64,000 nucleotides of DNA, from positions 1-64,000 of the forward strand of contig KE560937.1 in the NCBI GenBank assembly GCA_000442015.1, read 5' to 3'. Every line of letters starts with the position of its first letter. Position 1 is the first letter of the stretch. This document shows positions 34,631-47,482 of this stretch, in pieces. Both the position numbers and the translations under genes were made by a program. The notes beneath the pieces are model-generated. The model was not told where the DNA came from. It did no database searches and saw nothing but the letters and a program-made list of their open reading frames with translations. The stretch is from Rozella allomycis CSF55. Its lineage: Eukaryota > Rozellomycota.

Positions 34631-35964
34631 ATGGCAGATCAGCAGGCAGAAATTCATTCTAAAATTCCTCCGAATTTTGACACTGTTTCTTTAAAGCTAT
34701 ATAACAGTCAAACATTCGCAGCGGAAAATCGCGATATAGACAATGAAAAGAACGTCCGAGAATGTTACACATTAAATGAGATACCTGTTTTAAGTGAAGA
34801 GCAGCAGGCCGAACTATTTATCAAACTTGATAGATATGGATTTATTCAGGAGGAAGTTGAAGTCAATGACCCGCCTATTATGAAGAGGATTAAATTACGG
34901 AGGAATAATGCAGACTATATTGCATCTTTAGATCCTAGAAAAGAGGCCGAAAGATCTTTGAAATGGGTTAAGATGTTGAGAAAGTTAGAGAAACGGAAAC
35001 TTGAAGACTGGTCAGGGATAGGAAAAGTAACTTGATTAAAGTCCCTAGTACATAGGTAGAAAATAGAATTTTCAAGGGAATACCCGACTGCTTGCGTGGG
35101 AGAGTGTGGAATTGTGCGTTATCGAATCTTGAATTCAATTCCGAAATACCACCGATAGCAGTAATTTTGATTGATTCAATGTAGTAGAATTTATTTAGCT
35201 TCAAATCTTCTTTCGAGAATCAAATTGATTTAGACATTAACCGAACGATGAGAACGCATTTTCAATATTATTTGCGATATGGCGAAGGACAAAGGAGCCT
35301 TTTTCGAGTACTAACAGCGTATTCAAATTATGAAAAGTCGGTGGGCTATTGCCAAGTAAGTTTTATGAATAACAATCAAAGGGAATGTCTACCGTGGTTG
35401 CATTTCTCTTAACATATTTTGACGAAGAAGTAAACACAACATCAATACAATTTAGTCATCTTTTCGAAATTTAGTGAAGCTATTCGATAGGTCGAAATTG
35501 CAGCGGCTGTATACTTCCGAGTTTCCTTTACTTTTTGAATCCTTTTATTGCCTAGAGAGAATACTAAAATCATCAAGCCCCAGATTATTCAAACTGCTTG
35601 TAAATTTTTGATTTTTTTATTACAGGAAAGCAACAATATCAGTCCATCCTCGTATGCCACGAAATGGTTCATGGTCTTTTTCCTCGATTTTCCTATGCCT
35701 TTAGCGTTGCGACTATGGGATTGCTTTATTGTATTTGGCTATGATTTATTAATTTTGTTTAGCAGCGTTCTCGTATTGTACTTTGAAGACACACTTTTAT
35801 CCCTTCAACCAGATGAATGCTTGTATTATCTAAATCATTTAGAAGATCAAATTAAAATTTTTGACATTGATCCACTAATAGAACAACTCCGAATAGCTTG
35901 GAAATCAAAGCGAAATAAAATACAATCATTGCGAAAAGAGTATTCAAAAACAACAATTAAATAA
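34631..35964 (+). CDS. TBC-domain Rab GTPase-activating protein
   Basis: 399 residues in six exons; the introns are 35027-35055, 35161-35187, 35356-35381, 35430-35455 and 35600-35625. After an N-terminal region of about 130 residues the TBC domain starts with [19 protein letters not shown]. It has the arginine finger in IDLDINRT and the glutamine finger in VGYCQGMSTV, so it should be catalytically competent. [15 protein letters not shown] closes the domain. The product resembles USP6NL/TBC1D10-type GAPs. The intron ending TAGTAG (35161-35187) needs the second AG. AATAAA overlaps the stop, only 12 bases from the convergent TyrRS stop. Confidence 0.9.
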
Positions 35965-35976
35965 AACAAATTTTAT

Positions 35977-37468
35977 TTACTTTATTTGCAACAATGAGTA
36001 TTTATTTTTGCCTAATTTTAGTAAAATCAAATTTTCATCCAAAACGTCAACCTCGGAAAAAGAATGGTTGGAATTTATCTTTTTTCCATTAATCGAGACG
36101 CCGCCCATATCAATTAGTTTTTTTGCAGAATCAATCAAATAATTTAAATTGTTTTACTTTTGGATTTGCATATTCCCACTAATGCTAAAATGTCGGCAAC
36201 TTTTGATTTTCCACAATTTGATTGATTGATAGAATGGAAATTCGATGATCCAACAAATGCATCCATTAGAGAAGATGAACTTGGGAAAGAATCTTTGGAA
36301 CCAAAGCATAATTGTGTCATCGTGTGCGCCTTTTTTAAACCTATTTCTATTTATAACTTAAATCGAAAGGTTACTCCCATGAAACAATTCAGTGACATGA
36401 CTAGCAAGTTCAATTTGTCCGATTCTTTTTTCGGGATTTTTCTATCTAAATTTTACATACTTTCAATATACCTCATGTTCATTCAGTATTTCTGCGATTT
36501 CGGCAGCATCCAAGAAAGTAAATGAAAAAAGTAGTCTTTCCAACAGAGAATCTGTGCTGTTTAAGAAAAACTTTAACAAATCCCAAAAATATATTTACTT
36601 GATAAAAGTCAAAAGGGGAGCAAAGTGTTTCGTCGAGCCAGATTGCATTACCTTCGCTCTTCCCATATTTTTTACCTTGATCATTTGTTAGTAAAGGTAA
36701 AGTCGCTGCGAAAACCGGCGAATCAAATCTTTCTACTCTGTGAATAAGGTCTATGCCGGCAATCATGTTTCCTAGTTGGTCACTGCCCCCGATCTAAATT
36801 AGTACCCCTATTCTATTACTTGAAGTGTGCAATTGTAATTCTTATACAAGTAATGATAATCGTATCCTTGAAGTAATTGATATGTAAATTCTGTATATGA
36901 AATTGACTCTTCTCTTTCCATTCTCTTTTTAACACACTCTCTTTGAAGCATAATGCTAACCTTTGAATGCTTTCCCACTCTCTTTATTAACAATTGAGTC
37001 ACATTAAACCTTTAAAAAATCAATAAAAGATATTTTGCCGAGCCAGTCTGCATTGTTCAATATTAATTCCTTTCCCGGAGTATTGATTCCTCTCATTGAA
37101 GAAAATTCTTTTGCGTTATGTATCCATTGTTTAATTTGATTCATAATATATTTAGTATTCTCGTAAACATTTTCAATCGAAAGTTCGGGCCTCTCTTTAT
37201 CCTTAAATGAAGGATCCCCAATTAAACCGGTCGCACCACCAACTAAGTATATAGAATTCAAACCATGGATTTGACCCCTAAATAATGCCATCAATAACAA
37301 GGCATTTCCAACGTGTAATGATTTTGCCGTAGGATCGAACCCACCGTAAATTGTGGTAATGTCATTAGGAATTATACTTCTGTAATAAGAAAAAGGAATA
37401 AAAATATACTTGAATGTACTTTGGTGCAACAAATTTCTATTTTTTAAACTCTGTATGAAATTGTTCAT
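35977..37468 (-). CDS. YARS2: Mitochondrial tyrosyl-tRNA synthetase
   Basis: 441 residues in seven exons (exons sum to 1326). The class I signature is [14 protein letters not shown] (HxGN form), and the second signature is [12 protein letters not shown]. The anticodon-binding region ([21 protein letters not shown] segment) and a C-terminal S4 RNA-binding domain ([16 protein letters not shown]) follow. The N terminus has a basic, amphipathic presequence-like stretch, so mitochondrial targeting is likely. Introns are 36982-37009, 36794-36819, 36571-36598, 36442-36471, 36347-36374 and 36132-36157. The last ends in TTG and yields GICKSKNSAKKLI, matching the SKSEARRLI motif of the S4 region; no AG lies close downstream. 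Confidence 0.92.
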
Positions 37469-37688
37469 TAAGAGGCGAAGCAAATAAGATGGGAATTAAT
37501 TTTTGAAAAGGTTCAATTATCACTATCGTTCTGGGAGCGAGTAGCACATTATACCGCTCTTCTGCCTTTGGTTTCTCGATCTCGCAAGAAGCAAATATCG
37601 TTGTGACTTGTGGTGTACACCATTGTCGTACAGTAACAAAACTAACAAAAACTTTCTTAATTTTATTGATTATCATATTAAGAATCAT
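37437..37688 (-). CDS. Small basic ORF overlapping the TyrRS start, unrecognised
   Basis: 83 codons (an internal ATG would give 79) between the stop of the Far11 gene and the TyrRS gene, on the same strand. It overlaps the Far11 stop by 11 bases and the first 32 bases of TyrRS in another frame. The N terminus is Ile/Lys-rich (MIINKIKKVFVSFV), which could be a mitochondrial presequence. I recognise no family. It may be a real small protein or an unused frame in a long leader. Confidence 0.4.
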   Translation of the reverse strand: MILNMIINKIKKVFVSFVTVRQWCTPQVTTIFASCEIEKPKAEERYNVLLAPRTIVIIEPFQKLIPILFASPLNEQFHTEFKK

Positions 37689-39719
37689 ATTTCAAATAGT
37701 CATGAAACCTTTCAATATTCACTTCAAGTTTCCGTTCCTCATCAATGATTTGTTCAACGTTGGCTGAGATATGATCCTCAAATGGGTCTTGAAACGTAAT
37801 TCTAGGCCTTAAGTAGTGAAGCGAAGCTGTAATGATATCCATGTTTGCTAGTATTTCAGCCTTCATGTCTTACCGACTTTAAAACGTTTCCCGAAATGCA
37901 TATATTGAGTAGAAATGACTTTGAGTGTATATTTTTGAATAAATGGATGGTCAAACTCTAATAGTTTCTTTAATATGTTCTTTATACACATATTGATCTA
38001 TTCTTACCAAACTCTTAAGTTGAAATAACATGTAGCTTCTTTGCCAATGATATTTTACTATCTTGTTCAAAACCCTTAGTATATTAATGTAAGATATGAG
38101 GCTGCATTTGGTAAATACATCAGAGAATTCTAAGTTAGAAGCATTCGAAATTCTTTTGTGCAGTTCGGAATCAGCAACATTAATCAAGGCCACAAAACTA
38201 AATTTATATCTAGATATAAAAATACTTTAGTTGCTTCATTTTTATATCGAAAATTGGTTTTCTGAAAATACCATGACATTTATCTAGCAACTTTAAAGCT
38301 ACCAATAGTCCATTAGAATCAAGAATGCTTTTAGCTACTTTCTCAAAACAAAGTGGATCTTTTTATGGAGAAAAAAAAACCTACGTATCAGTCTCGTGAA
38401 CTGCAACATGTGAAGAAGAATGGAGGAGCTAGAATGTAAAAGAGTTTCACGTTCGTTGAATTCTTTCAGTTTGTTTAAGTAATCAGATTCTAAATCTTTT
38501 AATTGTATAAAATCATACCATACCTTTTTGGATGTTTACAATGAAATTAGCCGTATTTTCACCAGCTGAATACATCATAGTTTTAAGAACAACCGTAATA
38601 AATTGTTTTAAATAAGGCAGTATACTTTCATTAGAATTCACTATATTTACTTTTTATAGACAGACTTTAAATCGGAATCAACGCAATCGTAGTTAGCAAA
38701 GTCATGAGATAGTGGCTCATATATATTATTTTCATAGCTTAAAATGCTTTCTTGAATAGGCTTTGGCAAATGCATCTTTGATTCATCAATATATTTTTTT
38801 GTTCCAAGAAAATAGGGATATTTATTTCGAAGGTGATCAAAATAGGAACTTAGTGATTCTTTAGAGCATTTTAGATTCATATTTTCTTTTTAATGGTGAA
38901 TTTATATCATACCAAAATCAACTCTGGAAAGACCATTTCTATTTCTTAGTTCATTCTTCAGAAAATTGTATTTCGATTTTGGTTCAATAAATAGGTAAAG
39001 TAAAGCCTTAATTATCAAGAGCATCTTTTTTAAGGGGAATAAAATTGCATCTCCCCTATCTTTACCGAATAAGGCAATCATTTTCATGAATATAGGCAAA
39101 TCAAATATCTCCACTTCACCATTTAGAGTGAATTTTTCCAGCAAAAGCACGACATAGTATAAGTTTAATTCAAGTTCAAGATCATACATTTCTTTAGTCC
39201 AATTCGGCCCATTTGGATTTGGATCTATGTTTTTATGGTTACAAAACTTAATTAAATGCATAGATTGTTTGTACAAGGTCAATTCTTAAATGAATCCATT
39301 TCAGTAAAGCTTGGCGAATCTGGAACGCTTCAAAGGAAATGTTGTTTAATTGACACGTCTCATCGATGCTAGTTTCTTTATGATTAACAAGAATGTCCGT
39401 ATAAAAAAAGGTCAAGTATTTTATCACTGTATGCCTTTTGAATCTGTTCTTAATGTACAGCATTTCAATGATATCCTTTCTTGATAGAAATTCTAACTCT
39501 TGGCCTCCTTCATGAATTAGTATTAAACATACGATGTAAATTATAGTCCGAAGTCAAAAACAAATCAGACATTGAAAAAAAACTGTCTAGGAAGTCAGAA
39601 ACATAATAAATCTCCTTGTATGGCACATCTAAATGTATTTTTTCTCGTTTTCTTTCTGGGCCTTTCTTGAGAAACATTCGAATTTGCTCTATCGTGAGAG
39701 GATTTCTATCATCACTCAT
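37678..39719 (-). CDS. FAR11: STRIPAK complex subunit Far11/STRIP1-like
   Basis: 599 residues from ten exons (sum 1800 bases), short for the family (commonly 800 or more). Matching regions are NWTKEMYDLELELNLYYVV, the central SYFDHLRNKYPYF, KSILDSNGLLVALKLLDKC, LRVLNKIVKYHWQRSYMLF, and the end ILKKLLEFDHPFIQKYTLKV followed by NMDIITASLHYLRP. STRIPAK links PP2A to kinases and controls cell polarity and fusion. Introns, all 25-28 nt: 39508-39532, 39247-39274, 38886-38912, 38625-38650, 38496-38523, 38359-38384, 38198-38225, 37980-38007 and 37848-37873. Without them the gene would appear as five unrelated small frames. It is divergent from the PDAT gene. Confidence 0.85.
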
Positions 39720-39989
39720 TTTGAATTTCCAGAATGACAAAAATGTAAAAATCGAACAAACGCCGTAATTAACGTGCGTGCTTTAATTTTTAAAATACTT
39801 TTCATAAACTTAGGACTCCTAAAAACCCACACAATACATTTTACAATGAATAATGAAGTCAAAGTTCGAAAATTACTGGTACCTATTTCCAAGAATAAAC
39901 ATTTATTCGTTAGCAGATATGAATATTTTTACTTCAAAACAATCCTGACTGTGTGGCTGAGACTTAGTCCCGAAATAGGTTTTCCATCA

Positions 39990-41937
39990 ATGAACAATGA
40001 ATCAAGAAATTTACGCCAAAGAAAGAAAGACTTTGTTGCTGAAGATAGTGAAGCTGTTGTTAATAGTCCCATGCCTTTCCGAGAAAAAGTGAAGTATTTG
40101 ACAACAGAAATCACGACAACAAGGCCAAGCAGTTCGAAGTACTTTAAACGAAAACTGTTTTGTCGATTTGCCTTGGGGCCACTTTTAGGTGTCTTATTTA
40201 CTTTATTTTTTCTAAAGTCGTTTTTGGATTCTGATAGAGTAGAATTTTTGAAGTTGATATTCGACAATGATCTATTGAAAATTTTACCGAATTCATTAGC
40301 TAACGATATTGTAGCTAATATTACCAATATTTTTAGACAACAAGAACCGTCTTTAGAGGATTTAATTCCGGGCAAATCTCTTAATGCCCTAGGTGCGAGT
40401 GCCAAGTTTCCCGTCTTCATTATACCTGGAATCACATCGTCTGGATTAGAACTTTGGAAAGGTCAAGAATGTGCCGAGCCTTATTTTAGAAAAAGGCTAT
40501 GGGGAACGACGTCAATGATTAGACTAATACTGACGGATAAACAATGCTGGTTAAATCACATGAAATTAAATATTACTGATGGGCTAGATCCTGCTGACAT
40601 AAAGCTTAGAGCGTAAGAAAAAATATATTTTTAATAAAGTGCCCAAGGCCTAGAAGCGGCAGATTTCTTGATCCCGGGGTATTGGGTGTGGGCAAAAATC
40701 ATAGAAAATCTTGCTGAAGTTGGTTATGATCATTCAAGTTTATTTCTAGCGTCTTATGACTGGAGACTAGCATTTGAGGACTTGGAGATTAGAGATCAAT
40801 ATTTCAGTCGTTTAAAAGCTCAAATTGAATTTCACCATAAAGTTTTTAATGAAAAAATTGTTTTATTGTCTCATTCAATGGGATCGAATTTAGTATTTTA
40901 CTTTATGAAGTGGGTGGAGAGTTCAAAAGGAGGAAAGGGCGGTTCCAAATGGATAGAAAAACATATTGAACACTTTATAAATATTGCGGGTACTATATTC
41001 GATGATTTAATAAAGGTCCTTTGTTGGGAGCACCAAAATCTCTTAGTGCTGCCCTTTCTGGAGAGACAAGAGACACGGCACAACTTGGTCAAGTAGAGTC
41101 TGCAGTGCTTGAATTCTTCTTTTCAAGAGAAGAAAGGGCGGAAGTTTTTCGAATGTATGGAGGAATTTTGGGTTTATTACCTAAAGGTGGTAACCTACTG
41201 TGGGGTAATTAGTTCTGCACTTTGGAATAAAAGGTGATGGGAAAAGTTCCGTTGACGAAAGCATACCGCATATGATTATTTTGAACGAAGAAACGAATCG
41301 ACAGAATCTGACAACAGAACAAGCTTTGAATCTAACCTTGTCCTGCCTACCAAAACCCTCTTATGATCGGTTTAATCGCCAATTCAGCATGGGATATGAT
41401 CCTTATGCACCAGATGAGCCTAAATACTGGACTAATCCACTTGAATCAAAATTGCCGCTCGCTCCTTCCATGAAAATATCATGTTTTTATGGAGTTAATA
41501 AACCTACAGAGAGAGCCTTCATATATCAGCCGAATGAACCTCAGAATGGAAAAAATAACATTTCGATACCTTTCATTGTATCTAAATCATTTGAAAGCGA
41601 TAACAATAACCCATTGAAATATGCATCAGGGGTGTTTTTAGAAGACGGGGACGGAACTGTTCCAGTTCTTTCAAACGGTTTTATGTGTCGCCATGGGTGG
41701 AAAAGTAAATTATTTAATCCTTCCGGAGTTTCCATACACACAAGAGAATATGTTCATGAACCTGTTTCTTTAGTTTCAGACATAAGAGGTGGCCCTAAAA
41801 CTTCAGATCACGTTGACATTCTTGGGAACCATCATCTTATCACGGATATTTTGAAAATAGTAACAGGATATGAAATACCAGATGATAAAATTCATTCAAA
41901 AATTGATACCTTCAATTCGACCTTTCTCCATAAATAA
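39990..41937 (+). CDS. PDAT: Phospholipid:diacylglycerol acyltransferase (PDAT/Lro1)
   Basis: 621 residues if the ATG at 39990 is used; another ATG in frame at 39846 would add 48 residues. Residues about 50-75 form one membrane anchor. The lumenal LCAT-like domain follows: GITSSGLELWKGQECA, FRKRLWGTTSM, PGYWVWAKIIENLA, the nucleophile in LSHSMGSN, an Asp in EDGDGTVPVLS and a His in SDHVDILGNH. The enzyme moves an acyl chain from a phospholipid to diacylglycerol to make storage oil at the ER. Introns are 40613-40639, 40990-41015 and 41205-41233. It may pair with the lipase in lipid use. Confidence 0.92.
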
Positions 41938-41989
41938 GACGTTTAATAAAGCATTTTTATTATTATTACATTGAAAAATCCATAAAAGG

Positions 41990-43931
41990 TCACACCACTG
42001 CACTTTTAGGGGGATCGAAGGTTACGTTGTACGTTTTCTTGAGAAGGGAATTACTGTATGATTCATCCTTTCCATAATAACCTGGCGCGGGAAAATTATT
42101 TACTTTCGCCTGAAATCTTTCATCCTGTAATCATTTAAAGAATATTGTACAATAGTTGTGTGCTTATAGATGTCAACATCAATCTGCTGTTTATCTAACA
42201 AACGAGGATTGTAAGATGAAGGACCAGGTATATCAATGTTTCTATTTTGAAAGATTTCTCTTTTAGTGCCAGATGCCAACAAAGAGTGATTCAACCACCA
42301 TAAACCCTTTTCTGTTACGGTCTTGTACGACCTATCCAATTCGTAGTCCCCTGGGGCAGGTTGGCCTTTCCTGGACTATCAATAAATTTACTTTCTTCAT
42401 TTTTATTAAACCTGTCGGCACTTGACTGAAAAGGGGCGCAATATTTATTTTTCTTATTCACACGATTTTCTTGGAATTCACACGGTCCAGGTGTTGGCTA
42501 TTTCATTTGGAATAAAGGAATACCGGTGGTTGTTTGTAATTGAATCTCAAAGATGAAACATTAAATGGTTTGCCTGACCCTTTATTCTTATTCTTCATTA
42601 GACTTGACCCCAAAGATGTTTTCTATTGATGAGAATAGAAACTATTTACTGATTCGATATCGTAACTTCCTGGCCCAGTTTCAGGATTACACTGCGCTAA
42701 ATAGGAATATCTCGACTGGATTGCGTTTCTACTAGTGCTTCCAGCAATTTTCGCTGGGGCGGTCTTTGGTGGTTTTGGATAGTACGCTGACGGTCCTGGG
42801 AACTCGTTGTTTAATTGGACTCCTAAATATATGCCGTTGGTCACCTCGTGCCCTTTTGACTTCACTATGGGTCAGAAATCTTAAGTCTTACAAAATGCAA
42901 ACTTTTTTTCATTATTTTTTGACTTTTTTTCTGGTTTATACGCTCCCGGGCCAGGTAAATTCAGTTATTGTGATACATGGGATGTTACCTGTTTGTTAGC
43001 CTGTTTGCTGACCATTTCTGTAAACCTAAGAGAATTCACGTTTGCGTCATTCAAAAGCTGGTTCATACATTCTTTCGATATGTTTTTCTTAGTTTTCTTT
43101 TCCTTATTGTCGACAAAAGCTTTGGCTTTGTGATATTGTCCTCAAGTGAAGTATTATGTATAATTACCAGGAGATGGCCCATCTTTGATGGTGAAAATTT
43201 TACCTTTTGGTGTTCTTGAATTTCCGAAACTTGTTCCTTTATGATGTGTTTTATCTTCTTCTACAAATCCTCTCAATTCACTAACAAAAGAAATTGATAT
43301 CCATTACGGACATGAGTATTTAAATCGATTCGACGTCCGCCTTCTTAAAGATCCATCTAAAATTTTAAATACAAAATATAATGACTTTCATGTATATCAT
43401 ACCCCTCGGCATAGTCGCCATAAGGTATTGAAGGAGGCAACTCTTTTCTTGTCCAATGAATTTGACATCTCTCCGATTCTGATTTTTCAAGGTCTGGGAC
43501 TAACAAGCTTGCATTTATGCATTTTCTCATGTATGCGGTAAGCGGCGGTTTTCCTTGCGCGAGTATTTGAGATTTCGGATAGTACGCTGTCGGAGCAGGC
43601 GTTGAATTCTCATCTTTAATAAACCGCTATAACTATTATCGATCATAATATGATTACTTTTGATCTACCGAAAATAGAAGATCTGTCGCTAAACGTACAA
43701 GTGTTGATGTCATAGTTAGCAGGAGCAGGTCCTTCTTGCGCGTATTCATCGAAAATTGATTCTTTTTTTGATAAGTTAGAAAACGGGGCGTAACTAAATT
43801 ACTTTCTTACGTCTTGATTACCTCTTTTTGATTTTCGATTCTCCATTTTCGTATACGCCAGGAGCAAGATTAGGATATTTTGCGGTCTCATGACAATGAA
43901 ATGTGGTTATTCTTTCAGTTCGAGAATACAT
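41990..43931 (-). CDS. SHIPPO/sperm-tail PG-rich repeat protein
   Basis: 546 residues, twelve exons, exon sum 1641. The protein is built of repeats around Pro-Gly-x-x-Tyr: LAPGVYE, PAPANYDI, PSPGQYH, LPGPGAYKP, FPGPSAYYP, TGPGSYDI, PAPGDYEL, PGPSSYNP and PAPGYYGK. These are STPG/ODF3 (SHIPPO) repeats, typical of microtubule inner proteins and outer dense fibre proteins of motile flagella. Eleven introns of 26-31 nt. The one at 42962-42988 has a GT donor but ends in CTG; its use keeps the repeat LPGPGAY, while the first AG acceptor breaks the frame and the next in-frame one deletes that repeat. Divergent from the GPCR gene. Confidence 0.88.
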
Positions 43932-44095
43932 GATTCCTCAATCCTGTTTCCTTGGGGACTTTCGATCAATTTTCCTAAAAACACCTGTTTTCAATTTTTG
44001 TAGCATCAGTTATTATATGTTTTAAATATAAATAATATGTATGGTTCCATTGATTAGAAAATATCGCGTTGCGGCGTTGGTAAACAACAACAAAG

Positions 44096-46721
44096 ATGCT
44101 CAAAACACTCAGCTTGATCTTTTTGGCTTCATGGATATCTTTGGTCGTGAATATTAATAGATATGGAGAAAATACCGTTTTCGATAGAAAAGTTGGAGTG
44201 TTTACAAGGAAGCAAAATGAATTTTCAATCGGGGCATTAATTCCTGTAACTATTCTAGAATCTAGGAAGAACAGATACCCAAATCAAGTAGGATTTTATA
44301 GAGCAGAAAGTTTTCGATGCAGCATAGAGAAATTTAATTCCTTGCGGGCCATTAGAGGCGCGACAGTTTACTACAACATTCAAGACACAGGAAACAGCAA
44401 TCTTAATACATTCTATTCTACAATGTCCTTCACTACAGGTGGTGATGGGGAATCTCAGGTGGTGATTGGACTTGATACATCCGACGCAGCTGATTTCATA
44501 GGTCGCTATTTCAACGATCTCAAATTCCCTGTAATAGCTTATGGAGCAACTTCTCTCGCTTTAAATGATACCAAAGTGTTTTCGACAATATCTAGAGTTG
44601 TTCCAAGTCGAAAATACACCATTGATGCCATGTTGAAGACCGCCGTAGCGTTGAAATGGAGGGTACTTTCGGGTATATTTCCAAATGATGTCCATGGACT
44701 TTCAAGTATGAACTATTTTTTGAAAAAGGCCCGCGAGCTAAATATATTGACTCTTTGCACGACAACTATGCTGGACTTTGATGATAGTAGCACAGATTTG
44801 ACAGATTTTATAAATTGCGTTCAAAGAAAAGGTGTCAAGGGAATAGCCACCTTTAGTAAACTACTGACTTGCATCATATAGTGTCTCAGTTCATAACTCT
44901 CTCCATTATGAATAAAACGAAAGAAAATACTTTTTACAAAGATGTAGTTTATTTTACGACAGAAGATTTTCAGATATTTTCTCCCTGGGTTGTTAATTCG
45001 TCTGGGCTGACTAAAATATCTTATCTCGAGGGGATCTTCTGTTTTACACCAAAATTAGGTGATGTTGACGATATTCATGAATGTGTGCTCAAAAGAAAGC
45101 CGAAATTTATCTTGGATAGCAAAGAAATTATCTTCAATAGCTACTGGGATAATCAATTTCGTTGCAAGTCAAAACCTTTACCGGGCACTGATAATGTTAC
45201 ATCGTGGGAATCGTTACCACTCTGCGACGATGACTACGAGAGAAGAAGTATTAATGGATCGTGCAGGTGTACTGGAAAAGAGCATTTAATATGGCCAAAA
45301 GACTTTCTTATGGGATACATTCACGATGCGGCACTAGTCGCAGTGAAGGCGATTGATAAAATAATAAACAATTGCGAATCACTTAAAAATGAAACTTTTT
45401 GTAAGAAAATCGAGTACAGCGCTGAAGACGTTGGTTGGGTAGTTAAACAAATAACTGTCCAAGGGGCGACAGGAGAGATATCATTTAACGGTATTGATAG
45501 AATTAGTAACCTTAGTATGGAAAATACAAATAGAAAATGATATTGACATAAATCAGTATTTGAAGAATGGAAGTACAATACTCGCTGGAAATTATTCTAA
45601 CGAGGTGCTCTACTTACCCATCGCAAAGAAATTGATTTGGAAAAACGGAATTGTACAGGTTTCCTCGGTAAAACCCGTTTTCCTTAAAACTTGGGATACT
45701 ATGGTTGTAATTCTTAATGTATTAGCTGGTGTTGGAATAGCGGCGTCTATTTTTCTTATTCTCTATTTTTGGAACCAAAGGGAGCATGCTGTAATTAAAA
45801 GAAGTAGCCCTATTTTTTGCACGTTTATACTAATTGGATGTCTTCTCATTTATTTATCAATGATTGTTTGGAGTTTGCGTCCGTCCAAAGCGGTGTGTAT
45901 TTTGCAAGTTTGGATACCTGTGATAGGCTATGGCACTATAATGAGGTATGCATTTTTCCTATTTAATAAAAGTAATCTGTTGGCTAAAACTTATAGGATT
46001 TGGAAAATATTCAATAACGTCCAGTTATTGTTAAATGCAATTCGAGATAAGGATCTGTTTATCATAACATTTGTATTTCAAGTTTTGGAAGTTGTTTTCT
46101 TATTAGCATGGATGCTATCGAGTGGGTTGCCTTCAGATACAATGGTTGTTAGTGAAAAAACGGATGAAATGCTTTTAGTATGCTCTTCTATCGATACCAC
46201 TTATCGAAAAGCATTCGCCGCCGTGCTTTTGTTGATAAATTCTTTGATGGCGATATTGGGGAGTATAATGGCCTATCTAACCAGAAAGGTGGATTCTGCA
46301 TTCAATGAATCCAAGTTTATATCTTTTTCAGTAATGAATTCAATCAATTCTAAGCCAGATGTACAACATGGTTCTAGTTCTTATAATGGTCACACCTGTG
46401 TATCTTCTATCCGGCGAGGATTTAGATGCTATGAAGCAAAAATATGTTGTTCTTTCATTAGGATTTTGGTTTATGAATACTTTTACTATGATATCTTTGT
46501 TTGTTCCAAAGTTATTAGAGATCATTAAACGTGAAAAATTGCAAAACATGGATACTGGAAATCCTATGGCTAGTTTGAAATCACCATTACATCCCAAAGT
46601 TGGCTATGCAAATTTCCCGAGTGAAGGAGGTCTAAGAAGCCGAAAAACTACCAAGGTACCATTCTCAAAGTCTAGTGCTCCTCAAATAGTAATTGGGGAT
46701 TCCAGTGAAGAAGACGAATAA
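44096..46721 (+). CDS. Class C (GABA-B-like) G-protein-coupled receptor
   Basis: 838 residues in five exons. A signal peptide (about residues 1-19) is followed by a periplasmic-binding-like Venus-flytrap domain of about 500 residues. A short Cys-containing stretch is followed by seven membrane segments (first near TMVVILNVLAGVGIAASIFL, third with LLAKTYRIWKIF, seventh in MYNMVLVLIMVTPVYLL). The segment AKTYRIWKIF and the lack of a full cysteine-rich domain fit GABA-B-type receptors. Introns are 44856-44881, 45506-45533, 45946-45972 and 46331-46358. The ligand is unknown. AATAAA overlaps the stop. Confidence 0.88.
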
Positions 46722-46751
46722 AATTTTGTCCTATTTTGTAATTTATTAAAG

Positions 46752-47313
<562 letters not shown>

Positions 47314-47482
47314 GCTCTTCTTGCAAGGGTAGTATTCCAGAAAAATCTAAAAGAATATCATTAATTGAAAATGGTTAAAGGGAAAAATGTGCCTAATAAA
47401 TATTTTATTGCACATATTGATAAAACATTAGAAGGACAATGTATCTTTACTTTATCCGGTCGGATTTTATGAAAATTCGGGA

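Noticed and set aside
37678-39740. Five or six separate small genes on the minus strand
   Set aside because: Nine 25-28 nt introns join them into one Far11/STRIP protein with continuous family similarity.
47395-47470. Short frame upstream of the TALPID3-like gene as its first exon
   Set aside because: No short intron joins it in frame to the main coding sequence; the ATG at 47483 is used instead.
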